From assembly GCF_004348735.1 (NCBI RefSeq), contig NZ_SMKT01000047.1:1-54500 (forward strand): a stretch of DNA of 54,500 nt. Reading direction: 5' to 3'. The notes under the pieces were generated by a model that was not told the DNA's origin, did no database searches, and saw only the letters and a list, made by a program, of their open reading frames with translations. The stretch is from Actinomadura sp. KC06. GTDB lineage: Bacteria > Actinomycetota > Actinomycetes > Streptosporangiales > Streptosporangiaceae. Shown piece by piece: positions 31,420-40,488 of the stretch (position 1 is its first letter; every line of letters begins with the position of its first letter). The position numbers were made by a program, and so were the translations under genes.

Positions 31420-32439
31420 GTGCATCGGACGATGTCGGTCACGAAGCCAGGAACCCTCACATCAGTGCAGGACGCAGGCCGCCCCGGCCACCTGGGCAAG
31501 GGCATCCCGCCCGCTGGGGCCCAGGACAACGCGTCCTTCAGAGCCGCCAATCTCCTGGTTGGCAACGAGGTGGGCGGATCGGTCCTGTCGGCGGATCCTC
31601 GGGGGGCGGCTGCGATCGAGTGCACTCTGATGGGGCCGACAGTCAACTTCTCCGCCGACGTGCACGTGGCCGTGACCGGCGGCGCGTGCAAGCCGAAGGT
31701 CGACGGCACGCCGATCCCCACCTGGGAGCCGGTGGAGGTTCAGGCGGGCAGGTCGCTGGCGATCGGCCCTATCCAACGGGGCCTGCGGGTCTACCTCGCG
31801 ATAGGCGGGGGCATCGCCGTCCCGGAGTACCTGGGCAGTCGCTCCACCATGCTGGCCGCTGGGCTGGGCGGGTTCGAAGGCCGGGCGCTCAGAGCCGGCG
31901 ACGTCCTGCCGCTGGACGATCCCACGTCCGAACCCCCACTCGGTCGGCGCTTCGAACCGCTCGACCTGCCGGGATCCGATGTGCCGAGCGTGCTCCGGGC
32001 GGTCCGCGGCCCCCAGGCCGACCTCTTCGACGAAGAGAGCATCAAGGCCTTCTTCACCTCCCAATGGACGCTGTCGACGCTGACGGACCGAATGGGCTCA
32101 CGGTTCACCGGGTCCCCTCTGCGCTTCAGGCCGCGTCCCGGCTACCTGGCCAGATCGGCGGGCGCGAACGCGTCCAACATCGTGGACGACATCATCCCGC
32201 TGGGAGGTGTGCAGTGCCCGGACGGGGCGGCGGCCATCGTCATGGGCGTCGAGCATCCGACCGCGGGCGGCTACGCGAAGATCGCCACGGTCATCTCGGA
32301 GGACATCCGGATCGTGGGCCAGATGCGGCCGGGCTCGAAAGCGACGTTCGCCGAGGTCTCCCATGAGAAAGCCGCCTCGATCGGCCGACGGCACGACGAC
32401 CTTTTCACGTTCGACAGGCTGCTGGAGGTGGCCCGGTGA
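31420..32439 (+). CDS. pxpC: PxpC/KipA-type biotin-dependent carboxyltransferase subunit (AHS2)
   Basis: A 339-residue protein of the allophanate hydrolase subunit 2 family, the same fold as half of the carboxyltransferase region of urea carboxylase. Diagnostic segments: VTKPGTLTSVQDAGRPGHLG at the N-terminus, QRGLRVYLAIGGGIAVPEYL with GSRSTMLAAGLGG, and near the end IIPLGGVQCPDGAAAIVMGV followed by HPTAGGYAKIATVIS. GTG 31420 follows AAGGAGG; an ATG five codons in is less well placed. First gene of the rightward operon. Its stop overlaps the pxpA start (GTGA). Confidence 0.88.
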   Translation: MHRTMSVTKPGTLTSVQDAGRPGHLGKGIPPAGAQDNASFRAANLLVGNEVGGSVLSADPRGAAAIECTLMGPTVNFSADVHVAVTGGACKPKVDGTPIPTWEPVEVQAGRSLAIGPIQRGLRVYLAIGGGIAVPEYLGSRSTMLAAGLGGFEGRALRAGDVLPLDDPTSEPPLGRRFEPLDLPGSDVPSVLRAVRGPQADLFDEESIKAFFTSQWTLSTLTDRMGSRFTGSPLRFRPRPGYLARSAGANASNIVDDIIPLGGVQCPDGAAAIVMGVEHPTAGGYAKIATVISEDIRIVGQMRPGSKATFAEVSHEKAASIGRRHDDLFTFDRLLEVAR

Positions 32440-33209
32440 GCACTGGACCGGCACTGGACGTCAACTGCGATCTCGGTGAGAGCTTCGGTAACTGGCGGAT
32501 GGGCAGCGATGAGGAGATCATGCCCCTCGTCAGCACCGCCAACGTGGCCTGCGGGTTCCACGCTGGCGACCCCGTCACGCTGCTGCGCACGGTGAGGCTC
32601 GCCAAGGAGCACGGGTTGTCCGTCGGCGCGCATCCGGGGCTGCCGGACCTGCTCGGCTTCGGCCGGCGCCGCATCGACCTCTCCCCCGAGGACGCCTACG
32701 CCTACACCGTCTACCAGGTGGGCGCGGTCCAAGCCGCCCTGGCCGCCGAGGGGATGGAACTGCACCACGTCAAGCCGCACGGCAGCTTCATGTCCATGGT
32801 GATGTACGAGGAGGCGACGGCGCAGGCGGTGATGTCCGCAGTGAAGAACACCTGCCGGTCGCCCATGGTATATGTCACCGCACCGGTACGGGACACGGAG
32901 TTGGAGGCGGCCGCCGAAGCGCACGGGGTGCGCGTGGTGCAAGAGGTTTATCCCGACCTGGAGTACGCCGATGACGGGTCGGTCATCGTCCAGCGCCGCA
33001 AGCACGAGACGGACATCGAGAAGGCACAGGACCAGCTCAAGCGGGTCCTGAACGACGGCGAGGTACTCACCGTGACGGGGAAGCGCCTGTCCGTTCAGGC
33101 CGAGAGCGTGTGCGTCCATGGTGACGGCCCCAATGCGCTTGAGGTGGCCCAGGCCCTGCTCGACGTCGTCGGGGAATCGGGCCGCCGTGTCTCTGCGGTC
33201 CGGCACTGA
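32436..33209 (+). CDS. pxpA: PxpA / LamB-YcsF family protein
   Basis: A 257-residue TIM-barrel protein of the family that includes the 5-oxoprolinase subunit PxpA. Motifs: DVNCDLGESFGNWRMGSDEE, STANVACGFHAGDPVTLLRT, GLSVGAHPGLPDLLGFGRR and HHVKPHGSFMSMVM. In 5-oxoprolinase this subunit works with PxpB and PxpC to open the ring at the cost of ATP; here it lies between them. GTG 32436 overlaps the pxpC stop. With BC and BCCP nearby the reaction may proceed through a carboxylated intermediate. Confidence 0.9.
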   Translation: MSTGPALDVNCDLGESFGNWRMGSDEEIMPLVSTANVACGFHAGDPVTLLRTVRLAKEHGLSVGAHPGLPDLLGFGRRRIDLSPEDAYAYTVYQVGAVQAALAAEGMELHHVKPHGSFMSMVMYEEATAQAVMSAVKNTCRSPMVYVTAPVRDTELEAAAEAHGVRVVQEVYPDLEYADDGSVIVQRRKHETDIEKAQDQLKRVLNDGEVLTVTGKRLSVQAESVCVHGDGPNALEVAQALLDVVGESGRRVSAVRH

Positions 33210-33225
33210 GCCCGGGGGCAAGACG

Positions 33226-34101
33226 ATGATCCACGAAGATCCCGTGATCCGCGTTCTCAGCGACAACTACCTGACGGTCGAGTTCGGCGACGTCATCGAC
33301 TTGCGGGAGAACTTCCGGCTCCAGGCGGCCGGCCGCGTCATCGACGGGATGAAGATCGACGGCGTGATCGAGGCGGTGCCCCACCTGCGCAGCCTCGGCA
33401 TCGTCTTCGATCGGGCACGGACGTCCCTCGACCGGCTGCGGGCCGCGGTCACCGAAGCCCTGGCGTCGGCCGAGTCCGTCGACCGGATCACCTCCCGCCT
33501 GTTCCGGATCCCGGTGTGGTACGACGATCCGTTCTCGGCCGCCCTGGCCGAGCATTTCAAGGTGGAGAACAACCTGGAGTTCATGGCCCAGGCCAACGGC
33601 CTGACGCCGGACGAGGTGATCGCCTGTCATACCGGCACCGACTTCTGGATCGCCGCGGTGGGTTTTGTCCCTGGCTGCTTCTGGGCCTACCCCTTGGACG
33701 AAAGCAAGGCGCTGACCGCCCCGAAGTACGCCATCCCCCGGGACCGGACCCCGTCACGCACGGTCGCATTGGCGGGCCTGACAACGACGATCTACCCCTA
33801 TCCCGGGCCTGGCGGCTACCAGTGCATCGGCAGGAGCGCGGTCCACCTCTATCAGGCGCGGCCAGAGGGGAGGGACCCGCTGTTCCCGGAGGACGGCGTC
33901 CTGGTACGCCCGGGAGATCGGCATCGTTACCACTCCGTCGATGCCCTGGAGTACGAGGCGATCCGCGAGCGCGTGCGCTCAGGTGACTATGCCTTCGACC
34001 TCAAGGAAGAGGAAATCGACGTGGAGAGCTTCCTCGCCGAGAACGAGACCGGCGGCGCGCAGAACGCGACGCCCCGGCAGAACGTGAAGGCGGTGTCATG
34101 A
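33226..34101 (+). CDS. pxpB: PxpB/KipI-type subunit (AHS1)
   Basis: A 291-residue protein of the allophanate hydrolase subunit 1 family. ATG 33226 (MIHEDPVIRVLSDNYLTVEF) is chosen over the longer frame because the family domain begins here. Motifs: IPVWYDDPFS, GLTPDEVIACHTGTDFWIAA with the conserved His, VGFVPGCFWAYPLD, and YPYPGPGGYQCIGRSAVHLY. Together with pxpC it corresponds to the two-part transferase domain of urea carboxylase. It is about 50 residues longer than usual, with an acidic C-terminal tail. Its stop overlaps the monooxygenase start (ATGA). Confidence 0.88.
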   Translation: MIHEDPVIRVLSDNYLTVEFGDVIDLRENFRLQAAGRVIDGMKIDGVIEAVPHLRSLGIVFDRARTSLDRLRAAVTEALASAESVDRITSRLFRIPVWYDDPFSAALAEHFKVENNLEFMAQANGLTPDEVIACHTGTDFWIAAVGFVPGCFWAYPLDESKALTAPKYAIPRDRTPSRTVALAGLTTTIYPYPGPGGYQCIGRSAVHLYQARPEGRDPLFPEDGVLVRPGDRHRYHSVDALEYEAIRERVRSGDYAFDLKEEEIDVESFLAENETGGAQNATPRQNVKAVS

Positions 34102-35126
34102 AATTCGGGTTGATGTACAGCTTCGTGGTTCCGCCGGGTTCGGGCTTCTCGAACCTGGACGCCTACCGGGAGATGGACGAGTTGCTCCCCCTCGCCGAGG
34201 AGCTAGGGTTCACGTCCTTCCACACCACCGAGCACCACTTCCAGTTCAACGGCTGGGCGCCCAGCCCCCTGGTCGTGCTGGGCAAGGCCGCCGGCCTGAC
34301 GAAGACGATGCGGCTGGCGACGAACATCCTGATCCTCCCGCTATACCATCCGCTGCGGCTGGCCGAGGACGTCGCGACCCTGGACAACCTGTCCGAGGGA
34401 CGGGTCACGCTCGGTGTCAGCCCCGGGTACGTCTCCGAGGAGCTGGCCGCGTTCAACGTCCCCATGAAGGAGAGGTTCGGCCGGTTCGAGGAGGCCCTGG
34501 ACCTGCTCTCGCTGGCATGGCGAGGAGAGGAGTTCACCTGGGAGGGCAAGTACTTCCAGGTTCCGCAGGCGAAGATCGTGCCGAAGCCCGTCCAGGAGCG
34601 CATCCCCGTCTGGTACGGGGTCTCGGGGCCCAAGCTACTCCAGCGGGCGGCGGAGCGGAAGGTTCCCGTCACCGCCTCGCCTCGGCACACCGCCGCCGAA
34701 CTGGTCGAGCATTTCGCCCACTACGGCGAGGTCGCGGCCAGCAGCGGGTACGTGCCCGAGGAGCGGCCGGTCATCCGCGAGGTGTTCATCGCCCCCACCA
34801 CGGAGGAGGCCGAACGCCTGGCCGGCCCGGCTGTGACCCATCTGTTCAGCCTGTACGGCAAGAAATCGGCCCAAGGTGAGCGGGCGCTGCGCAACGACAG
34901 CGGCGAGCTGATCAGCGACGAGTCGATGGTCGACTTCCGGACCTTCAGCTCGCGCTACGTCATCGCCGACCCCGAGACGGCGATCCGCGAGATCAAGGAA
35001 CTCCAGGCCACCGTCCAGCCGACCGAGCTCATCTGCCGGATGCAGCTGCCCGGCATCCCAACCAGGGACCTGGAGCGCTCCATCCGGCTGTTCGCGCAAG
35101 AGATCATGCCCGCCTTCCGCGACTGA
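34098..35126 (+). CDS. LLM-class (bacterial luciferase-like) flavin-dependent oxidoreductase
   Basis: A 342-residue luciferase-like TIM barrel. MKFGLMYSFVVPPGSGFSNL opens the barrel; FTSFHTTEHHFQFNGWAPSP, TMRLATNILILPLYHPLRLA, GRVTLGVSPGYVSEELAAFN and the C-terminal GPKLLQRAAERKVPV are family-typical. Such enzymes use reduced FMN and oxygen to oxidise or cleave small substrates. ATG 34098 overlaps the pxpB stop, so it is part of the same translation unit and probably acts on the pathway's substrate or ring-opened product. The flavin could also be F420; the sequence does not decide it. Confidence 0.85.
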   Translation: MKFGLMYSFVVPPGSGFSNLDAYREMDELLPLAEELGFTSFHTTEHHFQFNGWAPSPLVVLGKAAGLTKTMRLATNILILPLYHPLRLAEDVATLDNLSEGRVTLGVSPGYVSEELAAFNVPMKERFGRFEEALDLLSLAWRGEEFTWEGKYFQVPQAKIVPKPVQERIPVWYGVSGPKLLQRAAERKVPVTASPRHTAAELVEHFAHYGEVAASSGYVPEERPVIREVFIAPTTEEAERLAGPAVTHLFSLYGKKSAQGERALRNDSGELISDESMVDFRTFSSRYVIADPETAIREIKELQATVQPTELICRMQLPGIPTRDLERSIRLFAQEIMPAFRD

Positions 35127-35157
35127 GACGCCCGGCCTTAGTAGAGAGATACGTGAC

Positions 35158-36330
35158 GTGACTCAAAAAATCGATTCCAAGCCCGCTTCTCGGTCGGAGC
35201 TGCGGTCCGCCGCCCTCACCGTCGAATCCCTGGAGACGGTGACCGTCCGTGTCGCGCTCCCCCGCGTGTACAAGGGCAGCCAGTATCAGATGTCGCACCG
35301 CTCCACGGTGATCGTCCGGATCCGGTGCGCTGGTGGCATCGTCGGCGAGGCCTATGCCGGCGACGAGGACAAGACGCTGTTCGAGATCGACTCCATCATT
35401 CATGGCGAGATCAAACCGAAGCTGATTGGCATGGACGCCATGGCGACCGAACGGAACTGGGAGGCCTCCCGCCCGTCCACCTACGACATCCTGCGCGACC
35501 GTCGGCTGGGCCTGGTCGCCTGCGCCGCCGTCGACGCCGCCCTGTGGGATGCGGTGGGCAAGCACCTCGGCCAGCCACTGTGGCGGCTTTGGGGCGGTTA
35601 TCGCAACACGATCCAGATGATCTCGATCGGCGGCTACTACGGAGGCGGCCTTACCATCGAGGACGAGATCGAGGACCTGCGCGAGCGTGGCTTGGCCGGC
35701 ATCAAGTTCAAGGTGGGGGGCCTTACGCCCGCCGAGGACGCCGAGCGGTTCGTCCGGGCCCGCAAGGCCGCCGGCCCCGACTTCATCATGGCCGCGGACG
35801 CCAACCAGGGCTGGACGCCCGAGCAGGCGGTCGAGTTCGCCCGGCATGTCGAGGACCACGACCTGCGCTGGTTCGAGGAACCCTGCCGGTGGCAGAACGA
35901 CCGGTTGGCGATGCGAGACGTCAGGCTGAAGACCGGGACACGCGTGTGCGCCGGGCAGAGCGAGATGTCCGCCACGGCCTGCCTGCAACTCATGCGGTCG
36001 GGGGCCATCGACGTGTGCAACTTCGACGCCTCTTGGTCCGGAGGACCCACCGAATGGCGCCGGGCGGCGGCGGTCGCCGCCCTGTGCGACGTGCAGATGG
36101 GCCATCACGAGGAGCCCCAGGTCTCCTCCCACCTTCTCGCGTCGATCCCGCACGGGACGTACGCCGAGTGCTTCCATCCGGACAGGGACCCGATCTGGTG
36201 GAACCTGATCGCCAACCGCCCGGAGCTCGACGCGGGCTGGATGACGTTGAGCGAAGCGCCGGGCTTCGGGTGGGAACTGGACGAGGACTACATCAACGCC
36301 CACCGAGTGACCGGCCCCACCACGCCCTGA
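35158..36330 (+). CDS. Enolase-superfamily enzyme (mandelate racemase/muconate lactonizing type)
   Basis: A 390-residue protein with an N-terminal capping domain and a barrel. Catalytic pattern: the lysine pair in GIKFKVGG (K183 and K185), metal ligands in AADANQGW (D214) and WFEEPC (E240), then CAGQSEM (around 267-269) and MGHHEEP near residue 318. This is the mandelate-racemase subgroup with KxK and a late His, used for racemisation or dehydration of alpha-hydroxy or amino acids. GTG 35158 is the likely start; an operator half-site overlaps codons 4-7. The 31-base gap after the monooxygenase keeps it in the operon. Confidence 0.87.
   Translation: MTQKIDSKPASRSELRSAALTVESLETVTVRVALPRVYKGSQYQMSHRSTVIVRIRCAGGIVGEAYAGDEDKTLFEIDSIIHGEIKPKLIGMDAMATERNWEASRPSTYDILRDRRLGLVACAAVDAALWDAVGKHLGQPLWRLWGGYRNTIQMISIGGYYGGGLTIEDEIEDLRERGLAGIKFKVGGLTPAEDAERFVRARKAAGPDFIMAADANQGWTPEQAVEFARHVEDHDLRWFEEPCRWQNDRLAMRDVRLKTGTRVCAGQSEMSATACLQLMRSGAIDVCNFDASWSGGPTEWRRAAAVAALCDVQMGHHEEPQVSSHLLASIPHGTYAECFHPDRDPIWWNLIANRPELDAGWMTLSEAPGFGWELDEDYINAHRVTGPTTP
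35166..35177. promoter_or_regulatory. LacI-type operator, near-copy inside a coding start
   Basis: AAAATCGATTCC differs from GGAATCGATTCC at the first two bases. It lies at the beginning of the enolase-superfamily gene and could be a secondary repressor site. Confidence 0.4.
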
Positions 36331-36348
36331 CAGGCGGAGGAGACCACC

Positions 36349-37713
36349 ATGAACGACGGAACATACGAAGCGGAGTCGGCCGCGCGGCACCTCTGGATGC
36401 CCTTCAAGCCGCCTTTCACGGCGGCCTCGCAATTGCCCGCCCGGATGGTGGGCGGCGAAGGAAGTTACCTGATCGACGACCAGGGGAACAGGTACCTGGA
36501 CTCCTTCGCCTCGATCTGCTCGATGGCGCTCGGGCACGGCCGTGACGACCTTGTCGAGGCCGGTCTGAAGCAGTCCCGCGACCTGGGCTACGCGTCCGCG
36601 TGGACCTTCCGGAACCAGCCGGCTGAGCAGATGGCCCGCTTCGTCGCCGACAGGGCCCCCGACGGCCTGAGCCGGGTCTTCTTCACCAGCGGCGGCAGCG
36701 AGGCCGTCGAGTCGGCGATCAAGATGGCGCGTCAGTACTTCCGGCTGCGCGGCAAGCCGTCGAAGACCAAGATGATCGCCAGGGAGGTCGCCTACCACGG
36801 CACCACCATGGGCGCGCTGTCGGTCACGGGGCTCACTCCGATCCGCACGCCCTATGAACCTCTGCTGGCCGGTGTTCGGCACGTGCCGAACACCAACGTG
36901 TACCGGCTCCCCAAGGGGCTCGACCCGTCCTGGTACGCCGAGGAGATCCGGCGTCGCATTCTCTTCGAGGGACCCGAAACCGTCGCCGCGGTCTTCCTCG
37001 AACCGGTGCAGAACGCGGGTGGCTGCATCCCGCCGCCGGACGGGTACTTCGACCGCGTCCGTGAGATCTGCGACGAGTTCGACGTCCTCCTGGTCAGCGA
37101 CGAGGTCATCTGCGCCTGGGGCCGGCTCGGCGACTGGTTCGGATGCGGGCGGCTCGGTTACCGGCCGGACATGATCACGGCGGCGAAGGGGCTGTCCGGA
37201 GGCTACGCGCCGCTCGGGGCCCTCGTGGTCTCCGACTCGGTCGCCGAGCCCTTCGTGGACAAAGAGGCCGCCTTCATGCACGGATACACCTTCTCCGCGC
37301 ATCCGGTGGTCTGCGCCATCGGGCTCGCGGCCTCCAAGGCGATCGACGGTGAGGGGGTGCTCGATAACGTCCGGCGGAACGAGTCCAGGCTCGCGGACCT
37401 GCTCGCGTCCTTCCGCGACATCCCCATCGTCGGCGACACCCGGGGCGTCGGCTACTTCCAGGCGATCGAGTTCGTCAGGGACCAGGACAGCCGGACCGGT
37501 TTCCCGGCAGCCGAAGCGCTGGCGTTGACCCGCAGGATCACCGATCTCTGTTTCGAGCGCGGCATGATCGCCCGGTCCGATGTGCGCGGAGAGCCCGTCC
37601 TGCAGGTGGCGCTTCCGCTGATCGCCGGACCCGCGGAGATCGACGAGGTCGGGAACGTCCTGCGGCCGGTTCTGGAGGAAGCCTCCGCCGAGTTCGCCGG
37701 ACGCGCCGGGTGA
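36349..37713 (+). CDS. Class III pyridoxal-phosphate aminotransferase
   Basis: A 454-residue omega-type aminotransferase. Motifs: HLWMPFKPPFTAASQLPARM at the N-terminus, VFFTSGGSEAVESAIKMARQ for phosphate binding, VLLVSDEVICAWGRLGDWFG with the Asp that pairs with the cofactor, and MITAAKGLSGGYAPLGALVV with the Schiff-base lysine. It follows the enolase-type gene by 18 bases, with GGCGGAGGAG before the ATG. In this setting it would convert an omega-amino acid or amine into a semialdehyde for the nearby aldehyde dehydrogenase. Confidence 0.9.
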   Translation: MNDGTYEAESAARHLWMPFKPPFTAASQLPARMVGGEGSYLIDDQGNRYLDSFASICSMALGHGRDDLVEAGLKQSRDLGYASAWTFRNQPAEQMARFVADRAPDGLSRVFFTSGGSEAVESAIKMARQYFRLRGKPSKTKMIAREVAYHGTTMGALSVTGLTPIRTPYEPLLAGVRHVPNTNVYRLPKGLDPSWYAEEIRRRILFEGPETVAAVFLEPVQNAGGCIPPPDGYFDRVREICDEFDVLLVSDEVICAWGRLGDWFGCGRLGYRPDMITAAKGLSGGYAPLGALVVSDSVAEPFVDKEAAFMHGYTFSAHPVVCAIGLAASKAIDGEGVLDNVRRNESRLADLLASFRDIPIVGDTRGVGYFQAIEFVRDQDSRTGFPAAEALALTRRITDLCFERGMIARSDVRGEPVLQVALPLIAGPAEIDEVGNVLRPVLEEASAEFAGRAG

Positions 37714-37751
37714 GGTCCCGGACGGCGACTCGGACCGCCGGCGCCCTGGGC

Positions 37752-38822
37752 TCAATGGCGCCGGTACAGGTCCGCGGACAGCGGGCAGCATGTCCGTCCC
37801 GGGAGGAACTCGGTGGGAAGCGTGACCGTTTCGACACGGCCATCGCTGTCGAACTGCCGCAGCAGCAGGTCGGCCGCCTCGTAGCCCACCTGCCGGTTGT
37901 CTCGGTGGATGACTGCGATCTCGGGTTTGAGGACGTCGGTGACCACGGTCCGGTCACAGGCGATGAAGGCGATGTCGGCACCGGGCCGCAGATCCAACTC
38001 GTGCAGCGCGGTCATGACGCCGGGCAGGAGCTGGTTGCCACCGACTATCAGAGCCGTGCAGCCTCCCGCGTCACGGAACATGCTGAGCGCCGCCTCCTTC
38101 GCCGCGGGGACGGTCAGCGGAACGTCCTGCCTGATCAGGTAGTCGGGCGGGGCGCCCTGCTCCCGGTACACCTCCAGCAGGCTCCGGACGCGTTCCTTGG
38201 CCGGCCGGACACCGGGACCGACCATCAGCCCGATCCGCGTGTGCCCCAGCCGCAGCAGGTGGCCCACGGCGGCCCGCATTCCCGTGGCGTGTGCCGACAG
38301 CACCGCGCTGGCCGTCGGCTCACCGGGCAACGTGCGGTCGATGAGGACCACCGGACCGGACTCCTCCTCGATGGCCGCGAGAGTCCCGGCGTGGCTCTCG
38401 CTGGACAGCGAGAGCAGGAGCCCGTCCACGCGTCGGCGTTGCAGCAGGCGTATGTGCTCGGCCTCCCGGTCGGGCTCGCGCATGGAGTTGGTCAGCAGCA
38501 CCGAGTAGCGCGACTTGCGGAGCCGTTCCTCGGCGCCCGCCACGATGTCCGCGATCAGGGGGTTGGAAATGTCGCCCACCACGAACCCGACCGTCCGGGT
38601 CCGCTGGCTCCTGAGCGCCTGGGCGAGCAGGTCGGGGGAATAGCCCAGCGCCCGGACCGAACGCAGCACGCGTTCTCGAAGCTCCGCGCCGACGGAGGGA
38701 TGCCCGGTGAGGACACGGGACACCGAGGACGGCGCAACCCCGCAATGTGCGGCCACGTCCTTGATGCGAGGACGTGCCGGACGGTCGCCGCCGTTTCCGT
38801 CCGCGGCTTCCCTGGAACCCAT
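37752..38822 (-). CDS. LacI family transcriptional regulator
   Basis: A 356-residue repressor. The helix-turn-helix reads RIKDVAAHCGVAPSSVSRVL followed by the hinge helix SPDLLAQALRS; the ligand domain is of the periplasmic-binding type (VGFVVGDISNPLIADIVAGA). ATG 38822 is preceded by GAGGAGGAATC, better than the upstream frame start at 38858. It is convergent with the aminotransferase gene and divergent from the aldehyde dehydrogenase, with one operator copy between. It is the obvious reader of the five GGAATCGATTCC-type sites in this island. Confidence 0.9.
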   Translation of the reverse strand: MGSREAADGNGGDRPARPRIKDVAAHCGVAPSSVSRVLTGHPSVGAELRERVLRSVRALGYSPDLLAQALRSQRTRTVGFVVGDISNPLIADIVAGAEERLRKSRYSVLLTNSMREPDREAEHIRLLQRRRVDGLLLSLSSESHAGTLAAIEEESGPVVLIDRTLPGEPTASAVLSAHATGMRAAVGHLLRLGHTRIGLMVGPGVRPAKERVRSLLEVYREQGAPPDYLIRQDVPLTVPAAKEAALSMFRDAGGCTALIVGGNQLLPGVMTALHELDLRPGADIAFIACDRTVVTDVLKPEIAVIHRDNRQVGYEAADLLLRQFDSDGRVETVTLPTEFLPGRTCCPLSADLYRRH

Positions 38823-38933
38823 GATTCCTCCTCGTTGACGGGCCCGGCGGCGGCTCACGCTGATCGACCACCACCGTCCACAACGGGTTCCGGGCCGGCG
38901 AAGTGATACTCACGCATCCGCACGAGCACAGCG

Positions 38934-38955
38934 TACTTTCTCAGGAATCGATTCC
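38934..38955 (+). promoter_or_regulatory. Aldehyde dehydrogenase promoter with LacI-type operator, site 4
   Basis: TACTTT (38934-38939) is a plausible -10 element and GGAATCGATTCC (38944-38955) follows it, as at the pxpC promoter. The site lies in the gap shared with the divergent lacI-type gene, so it may also give autoregulation. Confidence 0.6.
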
Positions 38956-38969
38956 TCAAAGGGGTCATC

Positions 38970-40406
38970 GTGCTTCACTACAAGCTTTTCGTCAACGGCT
39001 CCTGGCGCGACTCCGCGTCCGGCAAGTGCTTCCAATCCCGCGACCCCGCCTCCGGCGAGGTACTGGCACAGGTAGCCGAAGCCTCGCCCGACGACGTCGA
39101 CCTCGCCGTCGAATCCTGCTCGCGCGGATTCCGGACGTGGAGCGGCACCCGCCCGCTCGAGCGCGGGCGCGTGCTGATGCGGATCGCGGACGCGGTGCGG
39201 GACAACGCCGAACGCCTCGCCCAGCTGGAGACCCGAGACAACGGCAAGCCCCTGGCACAGGCCCGGGCGGACGCCGAAACGGCCGCGCGCTACTTCGAGT
39301 ACTACGCCGGCTACGCCGACAAACTGCAGGGAGAGACCATCCCCCTCGGTGAGTCGTACCTGTCCTACACCAGGCAGGAACCATTCGGGGTGACCGTGCA
39401 CATCGTGCCCTGGAACGCTCCGCTCCAGCAGGCCGCGCGCGGTGTCGCGCCGGCGCTGGTGGCGGGCAACTCCGCGATCGTGAAACCTCCCCAAGAGACT
39501 CCCCTGACCTGCCTGGAGCTGGCTTCCATCGCCCACGAGGCCGGCCTGCCCGCAGGCGTGCTCGATGTCCTGCCGGGGCCGGGACGAACCGTCGGGGAGG
39601 CTCTGGTCCTCCACCCGCAGGTACGCAAAGCCGTCTTCACCGGATCGGTCGAGACCGGACGCCGGGTCGCCCGGCTGGCCGCCGACAAACTGATCCCGGC
39701 GACCCTCGAACTGGGCGGCAAGTCGCCCCACCTGGTGTTCGCGGACGCCGACCTGGACGCCGCGGCCGACTCCGCCGTCACCGCCGCTTTCCTGAACAGC
39801 GGGCAGATCTGCTCCGCGGGCTCACGGCTCCTACTCGAACGGCCGGTCCACGACCCCTTCGTCGAGATGCTGGTGGAGCGGCTCGACGCCATGGTGATCG
39901 GTCCCGGCTCCGCCGAGTCCGACCTCGGGCCGCTCACCACCCCGGAACAGGCCGCCCGCGTCGTCGAGTACGAGCGGCTGGCGGAGAAGGAGGGGTGCAC
40001 CATCGCCTACCGCGGCCGGATCCCGGCGGACCTTCGCCACATCGAGCAGTTCCGTCCCCCGATGCTCCTGACCGGCGTCAACCCCGGGATGCGGGTCGCG
40101 CGAGAGGAGATCTTCGGGCCGATCCTGGTCGTGATGGCGTTCGACTCCGACGAGGAGGCGATCGCCCTGGCCAACGACTCCGAGTACGGCCTGGCCGCGG
40201 GCGTATGGACCCGCGACCTCGCCCGCGCCCACCGCATGGCCGCCCGCCTGGAGGCCGGGCAGGTCTTCGTCAACCAGTACTACGCGGGCGGCGTCGAGAC
40301 CCCGTTTGGCGGCTTCAAGAACAGCGGCTACGGACGCGAGAAGGGGCTGGAGGCCGTCCACCACTACGTCCAGACCAAGACCGTGACCATGAAGCTCGAA
40401 CCATGA
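38970..40406 (+). CDS. NAD(P)-dependent aldehyde dehydrogenase
   Basis: A 478-residue ALDH. GTG 38970 (MLHYKLFVNGSWRDSASGKC) follows AAAGGGG. Motifs: VTVHIVPWNAPLQQAARGVA for the cofactor region, VFTGSVETGRRVARL, the general base in LELGGKSPHLVFADADLDAA, the catalytic cysteine in NSGQICSAGSRLLLE and EEIFGPILVVMAFDSDEEAI. It is most like betaine-aldehyde or semialdehyde dehydrogenases. Under the same operator as the rest, it probably oxidises the semialdehyde made by the aminotransferase. Confidence 0.92.
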   Translation: MLHYKLFVNGSWRDSASGKCFQSRDPASGEVLAQVAEASPDDVDLAVESCSRGFRTWSGTRPLERGRVLMRIADAVRDNAERLAQLETRDNGKPLAQARADAETAARYFEYYAGYADKLQGETIPLGESYLSYTRQEPFGVTVHIVPWNAPLQQAARGVAPALVAGNSAIVKPPQETPLTCLELASIAHEAGLPAGVLDVLPGPGRTVGEALVLHPQVRKAVFTGSVETGRRVARLAADKLIPATLELGGKSPHLVFADADLDAAADSAVTAAFLNSGQICSAGSRLLLERPVHDPFVEMLVERLDAMVIGPGSAESDLGPLTTPEQAARVVEYERLAEKEGCTIAYRGRIPADLRHIEQFRPPMLLTGVNPGMRVAREEIFGPILVVMAFDSDEEAIALANDSEYGLAAGVWTRDLARAHRMAARLEAGQVFVNQYYAGGVETPFGGFKNSGYGREKGLEAVHHYVQTKTVTMKLEP

Positions 40407-40488
40407 GCGCCATGCACCCGGCCCCCTCGGAGCGACCGGCTATGTCTGAATCCCGATCACACAGGATCCTCCCCTAGGAGCAGCTTCG

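Noticed and set aside
33118..33225. Longer PxpB with 36 extra N-terminal residues
   Set aside because: The extra part overlaps the end of pxpA in another frame and is not family-like; ATG 33226 begins the AHS1 domain.
35104..37791. Very long antisense open frame (895 codons) opposite the monooxygenase, enolase-type and aminotransferase genes
   Set aside because: It is an echo of GC-rich codon use on the other strand; the plus strand shows three complete families with catalytic motifs and ribosome binding sites.
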